In this document: positions 28,751 through 39,287 of the stretch, piece by piece
Numbering within the stretch: position 1 is the first letter of the stretch
How the letters are laid out: every line of letters starts with the position of its first letter
DNA from: an uncultured Clostridium sp.
Lineage (GTDB): Bacteria > Bacillota > Clostridia > TANB77 > CAG-508
NCBI GenBank assembly: GCA_958413095.1
Contig: CATYUF010000003.1
Span: forward strand, 1 to 58,675
Length of the DNA: 58,675 bases
Direction: 5' to 3'
The notes under the pieces: generated by a model
Database searches by the model: none
Seen by the model: only the letters and a program-made list of their open reading frames with translations
Told to the model about the DNA's origin: nothing
Made by a program: the position numbers and the translations under genes

Positions 28751-28779
28751 ATGATACCAAATAATAGGGATATTGTCAA
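28751..28779 (-). promoter_or_regulatory. tRNA promoter
   Basis: On the minus strand TTGACA (28779-28774), a 17-nt spacer and TATCAT (28756-28751) lie about 20 nt upstream of tRNA-Gly. Confidence 0.7.
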
Positions 28780-28977
28780 GTGCTATTAAAAGCTTTTTTG
28801 AAAATCTGTGGATTGTAATATTGATTATTTTGAGAATCTAAAATTTAATATCTATGATAGCAATATGAAATAAATAAAATTGATATTTAAAATTTTTACA
28901 TATGATTGTATATCTTAGACTTCTTTAATTTGTATAAAATACCCTAAAAATACAAATACTTATATAAAGGTGATATA

Positions 28978-29823
28978 ATGAATAATATAAAAAAGCAAAT
29001 AACAGAAATATTAGGAACAATCTTAGGCTCATTTGTAATATCAATAGGTATATCATTATTTCTGTTGCCAAATCAATTATCCTCAGGAGGAATTGCTGGA
29101 ATAGGAACAATTATATATTACCTATTAAAAATACCAATGGGAACAACTATTATATTGTTAAATATTCCATTATTTTTAATCTCAATATTAAAAATTGGAA
29201 AAAGTTTTTTTATAAAATCTTTAATAGGAACAATATCATTATCGTTCTTTATTGATTGGTTAGACAAATTCAAAGCATTAACACAAGACAGATTTTTAGC
29301 ATGTATATATGGAGGAATAATAATAGGAGTAGGAACAGCTATAATACTAAAAGTAAATAGTTCAACAGGAGGAACAGACATGGTAACATATATAGCAAAA
29401 AAGTACAAACCAAATATAAGAACAGGAAATATAATGGTTATAATAGATATAATAATTGTAACATTAAATATGTTGTTTTTCAGAGAAATAGAAATTGGCT
29501 TGTATTCAGGAATTGCTATTTATTTAATGGGAAAAATAATAGATATATTATTTGAAGGAATAGATTTTACAAAACTCATTTTCATAGTATCTGAAAAAAG
29601 CGAAGAAATAGCAACCAAAATAGGTAGAACAATAGAAAGAGGAACGACAGGAATATATGGAAAAGGAATGTATACAAATGAAGAAAGATTAATATTAATG
29701 TGTGCAGTAACAAGAAGAGATGTATCAAAAGTAACAGAAATAGCAAAAAAAATTGATAAAAATAGCTTTATTATAATAACAAATTCACGAGAAGTATTAG
29801 GACAAGGATTTAAAAGAATATAA
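28978..29823 (+). CDS. YitT-family membrane protein
   Basis: A 281-aa membrane protein. Five hydrophobic segments in the first 190 residues carry the family blocks LLPNQLSSGGIAGIGTI and SSTGGTDMVTYIAKKYKP, followed by a soluble C-terminal DUF2179 domain (TGIYGKGMYTNEERLILM, DKNSFIIITNSREVLGQGF). YitT-type proteins are widespread in Firmicutes and act in the cytoplasmic membrane, but their transported or sensed molecule is not settled. It has an AAAGGTG-type site and appears monocistronic. Confidence 0.85.
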   Translation: MNNIKKQITEILGTILGSFVISIGISLFLLPNQLSSGGIAGIGTIIYYLLKIPMGTTIILLNIPLFLISILKIGKSFFIKSLIGTISLSFFIDWLDKFKALTQDRFLACIYGGIIIGVGTAIILKVNSSTGGTDMVTYIAKKYKPNIRTGNIMVIIDIIIVTLNMLFFREIEIGLYSGIAIYLMGKIIDILFEGIDFTKLIFIVSEKSEEIATKIGRTIERGTTGIYGKGMYTNEERLILMCAVTRRDVSKVTEIAKKIDKNSFIIITNSREVLGQGFKRI

Positions 29824-30042
29824 GAGAAAAATTGCAAAAGTAAAAATTACACTAGAAATATACACAAACTAACAAAAATATAGTATAATTACAATTAATA
29901 AAAGAATAAATAAGGAATATTCAAATTTTAAATTTTTATATAAATAGAATTAAATAAAATAGTAATATTAGACTTAAATAATTAATTAAAAAATAAAAAT
30001 TATATATTTTGATATCTAACTAAGAAAGGAAACAAAGGAAAT

Positions 30043-30912
30043 ATGAAAGAACAAACATATATAATAAAAAGTCCAAGTTCATTTGAATTAAAGGATATAT
30101 TTGACTGTGGGCAATGTTTTAGGTGGAATAAGGAATTTGATGACAGTTATACTGGAATATGGAAAAATAATGTAGTAAATGTAAAAAAAGAAAATAATAA
30201 TATCATTTTTACAGGAGTTAGTGATACTGAAAATTTTGAAGAAGAAATAAACAAATATTTTGATATGGATAGAGATTATGAAGAAATAAAAGAAAAGCTA
30301 TCAAAAATAGATGATAATATGAAAACAAGTATAGAATATGGAAAAGGAATAAGAATCCTAAATCAAGAATTATGGGAAACAATAATTTCTTTCATAATTT
30401 CAGCTAATAATAATATTCCTAGAATAAAAGGAATAATAGAAAGACTATCAAAAAATTATGGAAAGAAAATTGAATGGAATGGAAAAGAATATTATACATT
30501 TCCAACACCAGAAGAACTAAAAGGTGTAACAGTCGAAGAATATAGAAGTTTAGGATTAGGATTTAGAGATATACGATTATATGAAACCACAAAAATGATA
30601 TTGGAAAAAGAAGTTGTTCTAGAAGAATTACAAAATAATCCAAACACAATAGAAATAAGAGAGAAACTTTTAACTTTATCAGGAGTAGGACCAAAAGTTG
30701 CAGATTGCATTTTATTATTTTCCAGTCTAAAAAGATTTGAAGTATTTCCAATAGATGTTTGGGTAAGAAGAGTTATGAATGATTTATACATAAAAAATGA
30801 AGATGAAAATAAAGTAAGTAAAAAACAAATTGAAAATTTAGCAAAAGAAAAGTTTGGAAATTTAGCAGGTCTTGCACAACAATATTTATTTTATTGGAGA
30901 AGAGAAGCATAA
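30043..30912 (+). CDS. 8-oxoguanine DNA glycosylase, OGG1 type
   Basis: A 289-aa bifunctional base-excision enzyme. The N-terminal OGG_N-like part has FDCGQCFRWNK. The HhH-GPD domain follows with ELWETIISFIISANNNIPRIKG, the hairpin SGVGPKVADC whose lysine is the Schiff-base residue, and FPIDVWVRRVM with the catalytic aspartate. No iron-sulphur cysteines are present at the end, as expected for OGG1. It opens a stretch rich in DNA-repair genes (AddB, UDG4) and has its own AAAGGA site. Confidence 0.9.
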   Translation: MKEQTYIIKSPSSFELKDIFDCGQCFRWNKEFDDSYTGIWKNNVVNVKKENNNIIFTGVSDTENFEEEINKYFDMDRDYEEIKEKLSKIDDNMKTSIEYGKGIRILNQELWETIISFIISANNNIPRIKGIIERLSKNYGKKIEWNGKEYYTFPTPEELKGVTVEEYRSLGLGFRDIRLYETTKMILEKEVVLEELQNNPNTIEIREKLLTLSGVGPKVADCILLFSSLKRFEVFPIDVWVRRVMNDLYIKNEDENKVSKKQIENLAKEKFGNLAGLAQQYLFYWRREA

Positions 30913-31037
30913 AAATAAGGATACAATTACATCAATTAATTGTTATATAAAGGTTTATGGGTAACCTTAAAAACCTAAATATATTATACAAGGAGAGTAT
31001 GTGTATTTAGAATATAAATATAACATACAAGTAATAA

Positions 31038-34000
31038 ATGGGTTTAAGAATAATTTATGGAAAAGCAGGAAGTGGAAAAAGTAGCTTTTGTTTTTCAGAA
31101 ATAGCAAACTTAGTAGAAAAGCAAGAAAATATATATTTTATAACACCAGAACAATTCTCATTTACAGCAGAAAAAAACCTAATGAACTATTTAAAAGAAG
31201 AAGCTGTAATAAATGCAGAAGTAATAACCTTTAGTAGACTAGCACATAGAATTATGCAAACAGTAGGAGGAAACTCAAAAAGCACACTTTCAAAGTGTGG
31301 GAAAGCAATGCTAATTTATTCTATCCTAGATAATAATAAAAATAATTTCAAGTTTTTAGGAAAATCTGATGAAAATATAGAAACAGCAATGCAAAGTATT
31401 ACAGAAATGAAAAAACACGGAATTAGTCTAGAAAAATTAAAGGATGAAACTGAAAAATTAGAAGACAAGTATTTAAAAACAAAATTAGAAGATATTAAAT
31501 TAATATATGAAAATTTTGAAGAGCAAATATCAGAAAAATATATTGAAGAAACAGATTTACTAACAATACTTTCAAAAAACATAAAAGATGTAGATTTTAT
31601 TAAGAATAGTATAATATATATAGACGAATTTTCAGGATTTACAAGTCAAGAATATGAGGTAATTAAAGAACTGATAAAGTATGCAAAACAAGTAAATATG
31701 ACAATGTGCATAGACGAGTTAGATTTTAACACAAATCCTGATATTGATATTTTTTATTCAAATAAAATGACATTAAGAAAAATAACGAATCTTGTAAATC
31801 AGGAAAAACTAAAACTAGAAGAACCAATAAAATTGGAAGAGCAATATAGATTTAAAAACAATGAATTAAGACACCTAGAAAAAAATATATACAATATAAA
31901 ATCCACAAGATATGAGAAAAATGTGGAAAATTTACATTTATTTTTAGCTAAAAATCAATATTCCGAAATAGAAAATATAGCAAAAACTATAACAAAATTA
32001 GTTAGGGAAAAAAGCCTAAGGTATAAGGATATAGCAATTATAGCAAAAAATATTGATACATATTCTTCTTTAATTAGAAGTATTTTTTCAGACTATGAAA
32101 TACCAGTATTTATAGATGAAAAAAGAGATTTAAATCAAAATATAATTGTTCAATATATAATTTCAATTTTAGAAATATTTGCAAGTAATTTCTCAAATGA
32201 ATCAATTTTTAACTATATAAAATTAGGATTTTTAGATATAGAACAAGATGAAATATTTAAGCTAGAGAATTACTGTAACAAATGGGGAATAAAGAGAAAT
32301 AAGTGGAAAAAAGATTTTGAATACGAATTAAATGATGAGAATAAAAAGCAAGATATAGAAAGACTAAATGAAATAAGAAAGCAAATTATAAAACCACTAA
32401 TAAAACTAAAGAACAATATTGATAAAGAAAGAACAGGAATAAATATATCAAAACAATTATATGAATTTATCCAAGAAAACAATATTGAAGAAAAGATTTC
32501 TATAAAAATCGAAGAGCTAAAAATCCTAGGATTAATAGACTTAGCAAATGAATATATAGCTAGTTATAAAATAATTTTAGATATTTTAGATGAAATAGTA
32601 ATCGCATTTAAAAATGATAAATTAACATTTGATAAATATAACAAAATATTAAAGATAGGTTTGAAAAATAGTGGCTTAGGAAAAATCCCAGGAACTCAAG
32701 ACCAAGTAACATTTGGAGATGTAGATAGAACTAGAAGTCACAAAGTAGATACTGTTTTTATAATAGGTTTAAATGATGGAATATTTCCAAGTGTAAATAA
32801 AGATGAAGGATTTTTAAATGATAGTGATAGAGAAATCTTGAAAAACGATGGACTAGAACTAGCAAATGGAACTATTGAAAATCTTTATGAAGATAATTTC
32901 AATATATATAAAGTATTTTCAACAGCAGAAAACAATATATATATGTCATATTCTTCATCAGATAGTGAAAGTAAGTCATTAAGGCCATCAATGTTAATAA
33001 ATAAGATAAAAAAAATATTTCCAAATCTTTCAGAAGAAAGTGATGTAATAAATAAAAAATATGAAATAGTAAATAAAAAAATAACATATGATGAATTAAT
33101 TGAAAATATTTACAAGCTAAAAAATAAAGAAAAAATAGAAAATATTTGGTATAATATTTATGAGTATTATAAACAACAACTAGAGTGGAACGAAAAATTA
33201 GAAGAAGATTTTGAGGGATTACAATATACAAATCTTCCTAAAAATATAAAACAAGAAAATATAAATAAACTATATGGAAATACATTAAATACAAGTGTAT
33301 CAAGATTAGAGCAATATAGAAAATGTCCATTTTCATATTACTTGCAATATGGATTAAGGCTTAAGCCAAAAGAAGAACTAAAAGTTCAAAGCTTTAATAC
33401 AGGTTCATTTATGCACGAAACAATAGATGAATTTTTCAAATATGTAAAAGAAGAAAAAATAAATTTACCAGAACTAGATGAGATACAAATTCAAGAAATC
33501 GTTTCAAAAATAATAGATGAAAACTTAAATTTGTCAAAAAATTATATATTTACAGCAACAGCAAAATATAAAATACTAGTAAAAAGACTAAAAAAGATAG
33601 TTAGTCAAGCTTTAAAATATATAATAGAAACATTAATATATAGTGACTTCAATATAGAAGGAACAGAAATCGAATTTGATAAAAAAGGAAAATATAAGCC
33701 AATAATTTTAGAACTAGAAGACGGAAAAAGAGTAGAAATAAAAGGAAAAATAGACAGAATAGATACTGCAACAAGTGATGATGGTAAGTACTTAAGAATA
33801 ATAGATTACAAGTCTTCAAGTAAAAACATTGACTTAAATGAAGTTTATGCAGGTTTACAAATTCAATTACTAACATATATGGATGCTGTATGTAAAGAAG
33901 AAGATTTAATGCCAGCAGGAGTATTTTATTTCTCACTATTAGAGCAAATGATAAAAGCAGATAAAAAAGTATCAGAAGAAGAAATTGAAGATATGATAAG

Positions 34001-34388
34001 AAAAAACTTCAAAATGAAGGGACTAATTGTAGCAGATGTAAAAATAATAAAAATGAATGATAATACCTTAGAATCAGGAAGCTCTAAAATGGTACCAGCA
34101 GCAATAACAAAAGCAGGAACAGTAAGACATGACTGGACTAATGGTGTAGAAAAAGAAGAATTTAAAATATTACAAGATTATATATATAAAACAATAAAAG
34201 ATATAGCAAAAGAAATATTAAAAGGAAGAATAGACTTAAAACCATATAATAAAGCAGGAAAAACACCATGTGAATATTGTGAATATAAAGCAATTTGTGG
34301 ATTTAATCCAAGAATGAAAGATAACAAATATAATTATATAGACCAAAAAACAAAAGACGAGATAATAGAAAAAATGAAAGGAAAATAA
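31038..34388 (+). CDS. addB: Helicase-exonuclease AddB
   Basis: An 1116-aa subunit of the AddAB double-strand-break repair nuclease, which resects ends before RecA loading. Walker A GKAGSGKS is at residues 9-16. A UvrD-like but degenerate helicase core follows. A C-terminal RecB-type nuclease has IDRIDTA, LRIIDYKSSSK and LQIQLLTYMDAV. Cysteines in RKCPFSYYLQYG and TPCEYCEYKAICGF provide the iron-sulphur cluster. Length fits the family. ATG 31038 has only a distant GGAG; in-frame upstream codons are stops. addA, usually next, is not in this window; pgeF follows after 3 nt. Confidence 0.92.
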   Translation: MGLRIIYGKAGSGKSSFCFSEIANLVEKQENIYFITPEQFSFTAEKNLMNYLKEEAVINAEVITFSRLAHRIMQTVGGNSKSTLSKCGKAMLIYSILDNNKNNFKFLGKSDENIETAMQSITEMKKHGISLEKLKDETEKLEDKYLKTKLEDIKLIYENFEEQISEKYIEETDLLTILSKNIKDVDFIKNSIIYIDEFSGFTSQEYEVIKELIKYAKQVNMTMCIDELDFNTNPDIDIFYSNKMTLRKITNLVNQEKLKLEEPIKLEEQYRFKNNELRHLEKNIYNIKSTRYEKNVENLHLFLAKNQYSEIENIAKTITKLVREKSLRYKDIAIIAKNIDTYSSLIRSIFSDYEIPVFIDEKRDLNQNIIVQYIISILEIFASNFSNESIFNYIKLGFLDIEQDEIFKLENYCNKWGIKRNKWKKDFEYELNDENKKQDIERLNEIRKQIIKPLIKLKNNIDKERTGINISKQLYEFIQENNIEEKISIKIEELKILGLIDLANEYIASYKIILDILDEIVIAFKNDKLTFDKYNKILKIGLKNSGLGKIPGTQDQVTFGDVDRTRSHKVDTVFIIGLNDGIFPSVNKDEGFLNDSDREILKNDGLELANGTIENLYEDNFNIYKVFSTAENNIYMSYSSSDSESKSLRPSMLINKIKKIFPNLSEESDVINKKYEIVNKKITYDELIENIYKLKNKEKIENIWYNIYEYYKQQLEWNEKLEEDFEGLQYTNLPKNIKQENINKLYGNTLNTSVSRLEQYRKCPFSYYLQYGLRLKPKEELKVQSFNTGSFMHETIDEFFKYVKEEKINLPELDEIQIQEIVSKIIDENLNLSKNYIFTATAKYKILVKRLKKIVSQALKYIIETLIYSDFNIEGTEIEFDKKGKYKPIILELEDGKRVEIKGKIDRIDTATSDDGKYLRIIDYKSSSKNIDLNEVYAGLQIQLLTYMDAVCKEEDLMPAGVFYFSLLEQMIKADKKVSEEEIEDMIRKNFKMKGLIVADVKIIKMNDNTLESGSSKMVPAAITKAGTVRHDWTNGVEKEEFKILQDYIYKTIKDIAKEILKGRIDLKPYNKAGKTPCEYCEYKAICGFNPRMKDNKYNYIDQKTKDEIIEKMKGK

Positions 34389-34391
34389 AAT

Positions 34392-35231
34392 ATGGATTTA
34401 TCAAATGAGAATATAATTCATGTGAATAAAAATGGAGTTCAATATATTCAATTTAGAAAATTATTAGAATATAGTGACATAATAAGACATGCTTACAGTT
34501 TAGGAACAGATGTAAATTTTAGAACAGCAAAAGTAAATAAGCAAAAACTTTCAAGAAATGAATATGAATTAGCAATAAACTCATATAAAAACTTGTGTGA
34601 TTCAATAGGAAGTAATTATATAAATACAGTAAAAACTAATCAAAATCATACAGATACAATAAAAATAGCTAACAAAAAAATAAAAGAAGATGAGCCAGAT
34701 TTTAATTTAGAAGAATACAAGGAAACAGATGGAATAGTTACTAATAAGAAAAATTTAATATTATCAACAACAAATGCAGATTGTATTTTATTATTATTCT
34801 TTGACCCAATAAAAAAAGTAATTGCAAATGTTCATTCAGGTTGGAGAGGGACATTACAAAGAATTTCTACAAAAGCCATTGAAAAAATGGAAAAGGAATA
34901 TAATTGTGAACCTAAAGATATAATATGTTGTATTTGTCCAAGTATTAGGAAATGTCATTTTGAAGTAGAAAAAGAAGTGAAAGATATGTTTGAAAAAGAA
35001 TTTAAAGGTATAATAGAAAAAAATGATATTATAACAGAAACTATTTTAAATAAAAAATGGACAATAGATACTGTATTAATAAATCAAGTAATATTAGAAG
35101 AAAAAGGACTTAAAAAAGAAAACATAATAGATAGTAAAATATGTAGTGTTTGTAATTCTAACTTAATACATTCATATAGAGTAGAAAAAGAAAGGTATGG
35201 GTTAGAAACTGCAATAATAGAATTGAAATAA
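34392..35231 (+). CDS. pgeF: PgeF/YfiH-family multicopper-oxidase-fold enzyme
   Basis: A 279-aa protein of the YfiH/PgeF (laccase-domain) family, which has purine nucleoside phosphorylase/deaminase-type activity and edits peptidoglycan precursors in E. coli. Diagnostic blocks are TNADCILLLFFD, VHSGWRGTL (metal-binding histidine), CCICPSIRKCHFEV and NLIHSYRVEK near the end. It lies 3 nt after addB and 14 nt before the UDG gene, so it shares their operon. The exact substrate is a family inference. Confidence 0.87.
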   Translation: MDLSNENIIHVNKNGVQYIQFRKLLEYSDIIRHAYSLGTDVNFRTAKVNKQKLSRNEYELAINSYKNLCDSIGSNYINTVKTNQNHTDTIKIANKKIKEDEPDFNLEEYKETDGIVTNKKNLILSTTNADCILLLFFDPIKKVIANVHSGWRGTLQRISTKAIEKMEKEYNCEPKDIICCICPSIRKCHFEVEKEVKDMFEKEFKGIIEKNDIITETILNKKWTIDTVLINQVILEEKGLKKENIIDSKICSVCNSNLIHSYRVEKERYGLETAIIELK

Positions 35232-35245
35232 AGGATGTAATAAAT

Positions 35246-35803
35246 ATGTTTGAAACATGGGAAGAATTAGAAGAATCGATAAAAGGATGTAATAAATGCA
35301 AATTATATAAAACTAGGCAAAATATAGTATTTGGTGAAGGAAATAAAAATGCTAAAATAATGTTTATAGGAGAAGGACCGGGAGCAGACGAAGATAGACA
35401 AGGAGAACCTTTTGTAGGAAAAGCAGGACAACTAATGAATTTAGCGTTTGATATTCTAGGAATAAAAAGAGAAGAAGTATATATTGCTAATATTGTGAAA
35501 TGTAGACCACCATCAAATAGAAATCCAGAAGATGATGAAGCTTTTGCGTGTTTAAATTATTTAAGAAATCAAGTTTTATTAGTAAAACCAGAAATAATAG
35601 TATTATTAGGGAGTGTAGCTCTAAAAAATATATTAGGAAAAGAATATGGAATAACAGCCTCAAGGGGAAAGTGGATAGAAAAAAAAGGAATTATGTATAT
35701 GCCAACTTGGCATCCAGCAGCATTATTGAGAGATGAAAATAAAAAAATAGACTTTATAAAAGATTTAAAATTAGTTGTGGAAAAAGCACGAAAGGAAGCA
35801 TGA
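35246..35803 (+). CDS. Family 4 uracil-DNA glycosylase
   Basis: A 185-aa uracil-DNA glycosylase of the iron-sulphur family 4. Cluster ligands are CNKCKL near the start, CRPPSNRNP and the later AFACLNYL. The active-site motif FIGEGPGADEDRQGEPF and the late TWHPAALLR match the family. It removes uracil produced by cytosine deamination. The next gene starts inside its stop (ATGA overlap), so the two are translationally coupled. Confidence 0.92.
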   Translation: MFETWEELEESIKGCNKCKLYKTRQNIVFGEGNKNAKIMFIGEGPGADEDRQGEPFVGKAGQLMNLAFDILGIKREEVYIANIVKCRPPSNRNPEDDEAFACLNYLRNQVLLVKPEIIVLLGSVALKNILGKEYGITASRGKWIEKKGIMYMPTWHPAALLRDENKKIDFIKDLKLVVEKARKEA

Positions 35804-37635
35804 AATTGAGAGATTTTCAAGAAATAATAGACCATATACACAAAAGCGAAGAAAATAATATATTTAGACAAAAGAATAGAATGAAAAAAGAAGAAATAAA
35901 GAACAAAATAAGAGAATTACTAAATATAATAGATAGAGCAATGCAACATATATATGAAAGGCTAAAGGAAGAAACATTAAGCAACCAGGAAATAGAAAAT
36001 ATTTCATATAATATGATTGACGGAATAAATGAAATATTCAAAGAATATTTAGAAAAAACCTCAGAAGCTATGGAAGTAGGAGGCTTTTCACATATGTATA
36101 ATTCATATTTACAATTATACTATAATCCAAAAGAACTAATAGAAATTTATGAAAAAATCAAAGAAGAAAAAAGACCTAGAAAATTTCAAATGACTAAAAA
36201 TATAAAATTAAATAAAGAGAATATAATTAGGGAAGTTTTAAATAATTATAGAGAAATAAGTGAAGAAATATCAGAAGAAGATAGAAGAATTATTATGGAA
36301 TATAAAAATTCAATACTATTTAAAAGATTTTTAAAAAAGGAAATAGATGAAAAAGGCATGAATGAAATAAAAAACATGGAAAAATTTGTTGGAGATGAAA
36401 AAACAAATTTCATCAGTTTTTTTAAAGAGCAAAAAGCAAACATTGAAATGAATAATAGACATGCATATATACAATCAATAATACTTATAATAACTATTCT
36501 AGACAATCTAAAACTATTATCTAAATATCAACAGGAATATCAACAAGAATTAAGAAAAATGAATTTAGAAGAACTATCATATGAAATTAATGCTACTGAA
36601 AAAGAGCTTGGAATATTAGAAATATTTAGTGAAGAAAATTTAAAGCAGTTACCAATAAAAACATTAATAGCACTAACTGCATTTTGGAGTAACAGGTTAA
36701 CAAAAGAAATAGAAAAAATGAATAATGCAAAATTCATTTGCCAAGATATAAATTTAGTTAAAAAGATATTACTTCTTAGAATGGATAAGGCTAATCCAAA
36801 AGAAGAATTAGTAAGCGAAGAAATTTTAGAAAAAGAATTAGAAAAAATATCATTTTTAAATATAATTATAGAAAAAATGATAACTCAAATAGAAAAAGAT
36901 GCTAAGAAGACAGGTGTAAGTGGAGAATTTGATATAAAATCATATATAAGAGAAGCATCAGCAGATTATCAAGATGAATACCTTGAATATTTTAATCAGA
37001 TTTTGCCAATGTGTAGCAATATAATAGGAGATGATATCGAGCAACTTATAATAGCAAAGAATATGATAAATAATTTGTATCAAGGAAAAAACACGATTAA
37101 TGCTACACTTTTAGAAGAAGCACTTATAAATGAAAGGATACTAAATTGGGGATATATAAATGAAGAAAATAATCAAAAATTTATACTCATGGGATTTGAT
37201 ATTGAAAGGTTAAGTGGTCCACTGTTTTTGCATATACCATTAAAAGAAATACAAGAATTTTTGAAAAGGAATAAATTAGAAAATAAGATTCAAATTTATC
37301 AAGGTGAAAAAGACTTTGAAATTAACGGAAGACCAATTACAAGGAAATTATTAATGCCCCTAGACAATGGGAAAATAAGAAAATTGCAGAGCTTTGAAAT
37401 TCAGCGAACAGAAGAAATTGACAAATTTCATTTTATTGAACATTGCAAATATATTGCAAGTGGTGATAAACAAAAATATCCTAAGCATTTAAAAAAGGTA
37501 AAATACATAGGAAAAGGAAAAAAACAAAAACAAAAATTAGTTATTGAAAAAGAATATATTGATTTAGAAACAAAAGAAAAGTATAAAAAAGACCAAGATG
37601 GAAATTTTGAAAAAATAGAAGAGTGTACTAGATAG
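35800..37635 (+). CDS. Unknown 611-aa helical protein coupled to UDG
   Basis: A long, charged, mostly helical protein whose ATG overlaps the UDG stop (ATGA). Residues 1-420 are coiled-coil-like with lysine/glutamate repeats; a weakly hydrophobic helix lies near 228-245 (YIQSIILIITILDNL). The last part is more beta-like, with FILMGFDIERLSGPLFLHIP and a basic tail. No nuclease, helicase or membrane family is recognised. Strict coupling to a DNA-repair glycosylase suggests a role with DNA or repair, but that is only by context. Confidence 0.7.
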   Translation: MKLRDFQEIIDHIHKSEENNIFRQKNRMKKEEIKNKIRELLNIIDRAMQHIYERLKEETLSNQEIENISYNMIDGINEIFKEYLEKTSEAMEVGGFSHMYNSYLQLYYNPKELIEIYEKIKEEKRPRKFQMTKNIKLNKENIIREVLNNYREISEEISEEDRRIIMEYKNSILFKRFLKKEIDEKGMNEIKNMEKFVGDEKTNFISFFKEQKANIEMNNRHAYIQSIILIITILDNLKLLSKYQQEYQQELRKMNLEELSYEINATEKELGILEIFSEENLKQLPIKTLIALTAFWSNRLTKEIEKMNNAKFICQDINLVKKILLLRMDKANPKEELVSEEILEKELEKISFLNIIIEKMITQIEKDAKKTGVSGEFDIKSYIREASADYQDEYLEYFNQILPMCSNIIGDDIEQLIIAKNMINNLYQGKNTINATLLEEALINERILNWGYINEENNQKFILMGFDIERLSGPLFLHIPLKEIQEFLKRNKLENKIQIYQGEKDFEINGRPITRKLLMPLDNGKIRKLQSFEIQRTEEIDKFHFIEHCKYIASGDKQKYPKHLKKVKYIGKGKKQKQKLVIEKEYIDLETKEKYKKDQDGNFEKIEECTR

Positions 37636-37713
37636 GTGGTCAGTTAAATTGACATGATAAATTGTAACGGATAAAATAAATTGGAATATTAATAAAACGA
37701 AAAGAGGAATACA

Positions 37714-38976
37714 ATGATAGAAAAGATAGAAGAAAAAGTAAATTATTGCTTGAATTGCAAAGTCAAACCATGTTCTAAAAAAGGCTGTCCATTACATAAC
37801 AATATACCAGAATTTATAGAAGTACTAAAAAAAGAGGACTATTTAGAAGCTTATAAAATATTATCAAAAACAACTGTATTATCAGGAGTATGTGGAAAAA
37901 TATGTCCTCATGACAAACAATGCCAAGGCTCATGTGTACGAGGAATAAAAGGAGAACCGGTATCAATAGGAGAATTAGAAAATTTTGTGTATGAAAAAGC
38001 AAAAGAACAAAATTATACCTTAAAAGATTGTTATGAAATAAAAGAAAAAAAGAATAAAAAAGTAGCAATAATAGGAGGAGGACCATCAGGATTAACATGT
38101 GCAGCATTTTTGGCAAAAGAAGGTGTTGATGTTACTATATATGAAAAATATAAATACTTAGGTGGTTTATTAGTATTTGGAATTCCTGAATTTAGATTAG
38201 AAAAGAATAAAGTAAAAGAGGTAGTAAAACAAATACTAGAATTAGGAATAAAAGTAGAATATGAAAAAGAATTAGGTAGAAATTTAAAACTAGAAGAACT
38301 AGAAAAAAAATATGATGCAATATTTTTAAGCATTGGATCTAATAAATCAACTAAAATGGGAGTTGAAGGAGAAGAACTAAATGGAGTATATGGTGGAAAT
38401 GAATTATTAGAATATAATTTACATCCTAATTATAAAAATAAAAAGGTTGCAATAATTGGAGGCGGAAATGTTGCTATAGACTGTGCGAGAACAATAAAAA
38501 AACTAGGAGCTAAAAAAGTAACAATCATATATCGAAGAGAAGAAGAACAAATGCCAGCAGAAAGAAAAGAAATAGAAGAAGCAAAAAAAGAAGGAATAGA
38601 ATTTGCATTTAAAAATAACATAGTAAAAATTATAGGAGAAAAATCAGTAGAAAAGATAGAATTAATAAAAACAGAACTGATAAAAAAAGAGGGAGAGGAG
38701 AGATTATCTCCAGTTAATATAGAAAATAGTAATTATACAATAGAAATGGACTATGTTGTAATGGCATTAGGTTCAAGGCCATCAGAAATAGTAAACAAAA
38801 TAGGAATTGAATTGAATAAATGGGGAAATATAAAAATAGATGAAAAATATAGAACATCAAAAGAAAAAATATATGCAGGTGGAGATTTAGCTGGAATTAA
38901 AGGAACTGTTGCTTGGGCTGCATATTCAGGAAGGGAAGCTGCAAAAAATATATTAATTGATATGATTAAACAATAA
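37714..38976 (+). CDS. GltD-like NAD(P)-dependent FAD/Fe-S oxidoreductase
   Basis: A 420-aa flavoprotein of the glutamate-synthase small-subunit family. An N-terminal iron-sulphur region has CLNCKVKPCSKKGCPLHNNIP and CGKICPHDKQCQGSC. The FAD dinucleotide fold is KVAIIGGGPSGLTCAAFLA and the NAD(P) fold is KVAIIGGGNVAIDCARTI, with a final GDLAGIKGTVAWAAYSGREAA. No large glutamate synthase subunit is adjacent, so it may serve glutamate synthesis in trans or act as a ferredoxin-NADP or sulphide-type oxidoreductase. It has its own AAGAGGA site and is followed by the long-hairpin repeat. Confidence 0.87.
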   Translation: MIEKIEEKVNYCLNCKVKPCSKKGCPLHNNIPEFIEVLKKEDYLEAYKILSKTTVLSGVCGKICPHDKQCQGSCVRGIKGEPVSIGELENFVYEKAKEQNYTLKDCYEIKEKKNKKVAIIGGGPSGLTCAAFLAKEGVDVTIYEKYKYLGGLLVFGIPEFRLEKNKVKEVVKQILELGIKVEYEKELGRNLKLEELEKKYDAIFLSIGSNKSTKMGVEGEELNGVYGGNELLEYNLHPNYKNKKVAIIGGGNVAIDCARTIKKLGAKKVTIIYRREEEQMPAERKEIEEAKKEGIEFAFKNNIVKIIGEKSVEKIELIKTELIKKEGEERLSPVNIENSNYTIEMDYVVMALGSRPSEIVNKIGIELNKWGNIKIDEKYRTSKEKIYAGGDLAGIKGTVAWAAYSGREAAKNILIDMIKQ

Positions 38977-39025
38977 TTTGATATTATAGGTTAGTCTTTT
39001 AAAGTTACTATATAATAGCTTTTAC

Positions 39026-39265
39026 AAATTAGCCGCTGGAAATAGTTGATAATTATAATTTTTTTGACTTTTGACTACTTATTTCATTCAGAAAGAATTG
39101 GTAAGGCTTCCTTATGAGCCTCTCTCACTCAGCCCCCCTTCATACTTCAGGTACCGTGAGCATTCCTCATTAGAAAGCCTAACCAACTCTAATCTTCATT
39201 CAATGCGAACGTCAAAATTCAAAAAAATTATAATTATCAACTATTTCCAGCTTCTCTACAATAAA
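39026..39265 (+). repeat. Long-hairpin repeat, copy 2
   Basis: Second copy of the element at 7947-8187. The outer arms (from GCTGGAAATAG near 39034 with CTATTTCCAGC ending near 39252) pair almost perfectly although the sequence differs from copy 1 at about eight stem positions on each side. The inner helix also keeps pairing at one changed position (GGTTT to GGCTT with AAACC to AAGCC). It fills the 311-nt gap 38977-39287 between the GltD-like gene and a convergent gene. An 83-codon frame crosses it but follows the arms and is not credible as a gene. Confidence 0.85.
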
Positions 39266-39287
39266 AACCCGTATCCTGTAACTATAT

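Noticed and set aside
34389..34391. addA expected directly after addB
   Set aside because: The next genes are PgeF-like and UDG4; no AddA helicase motifs occur in the window.
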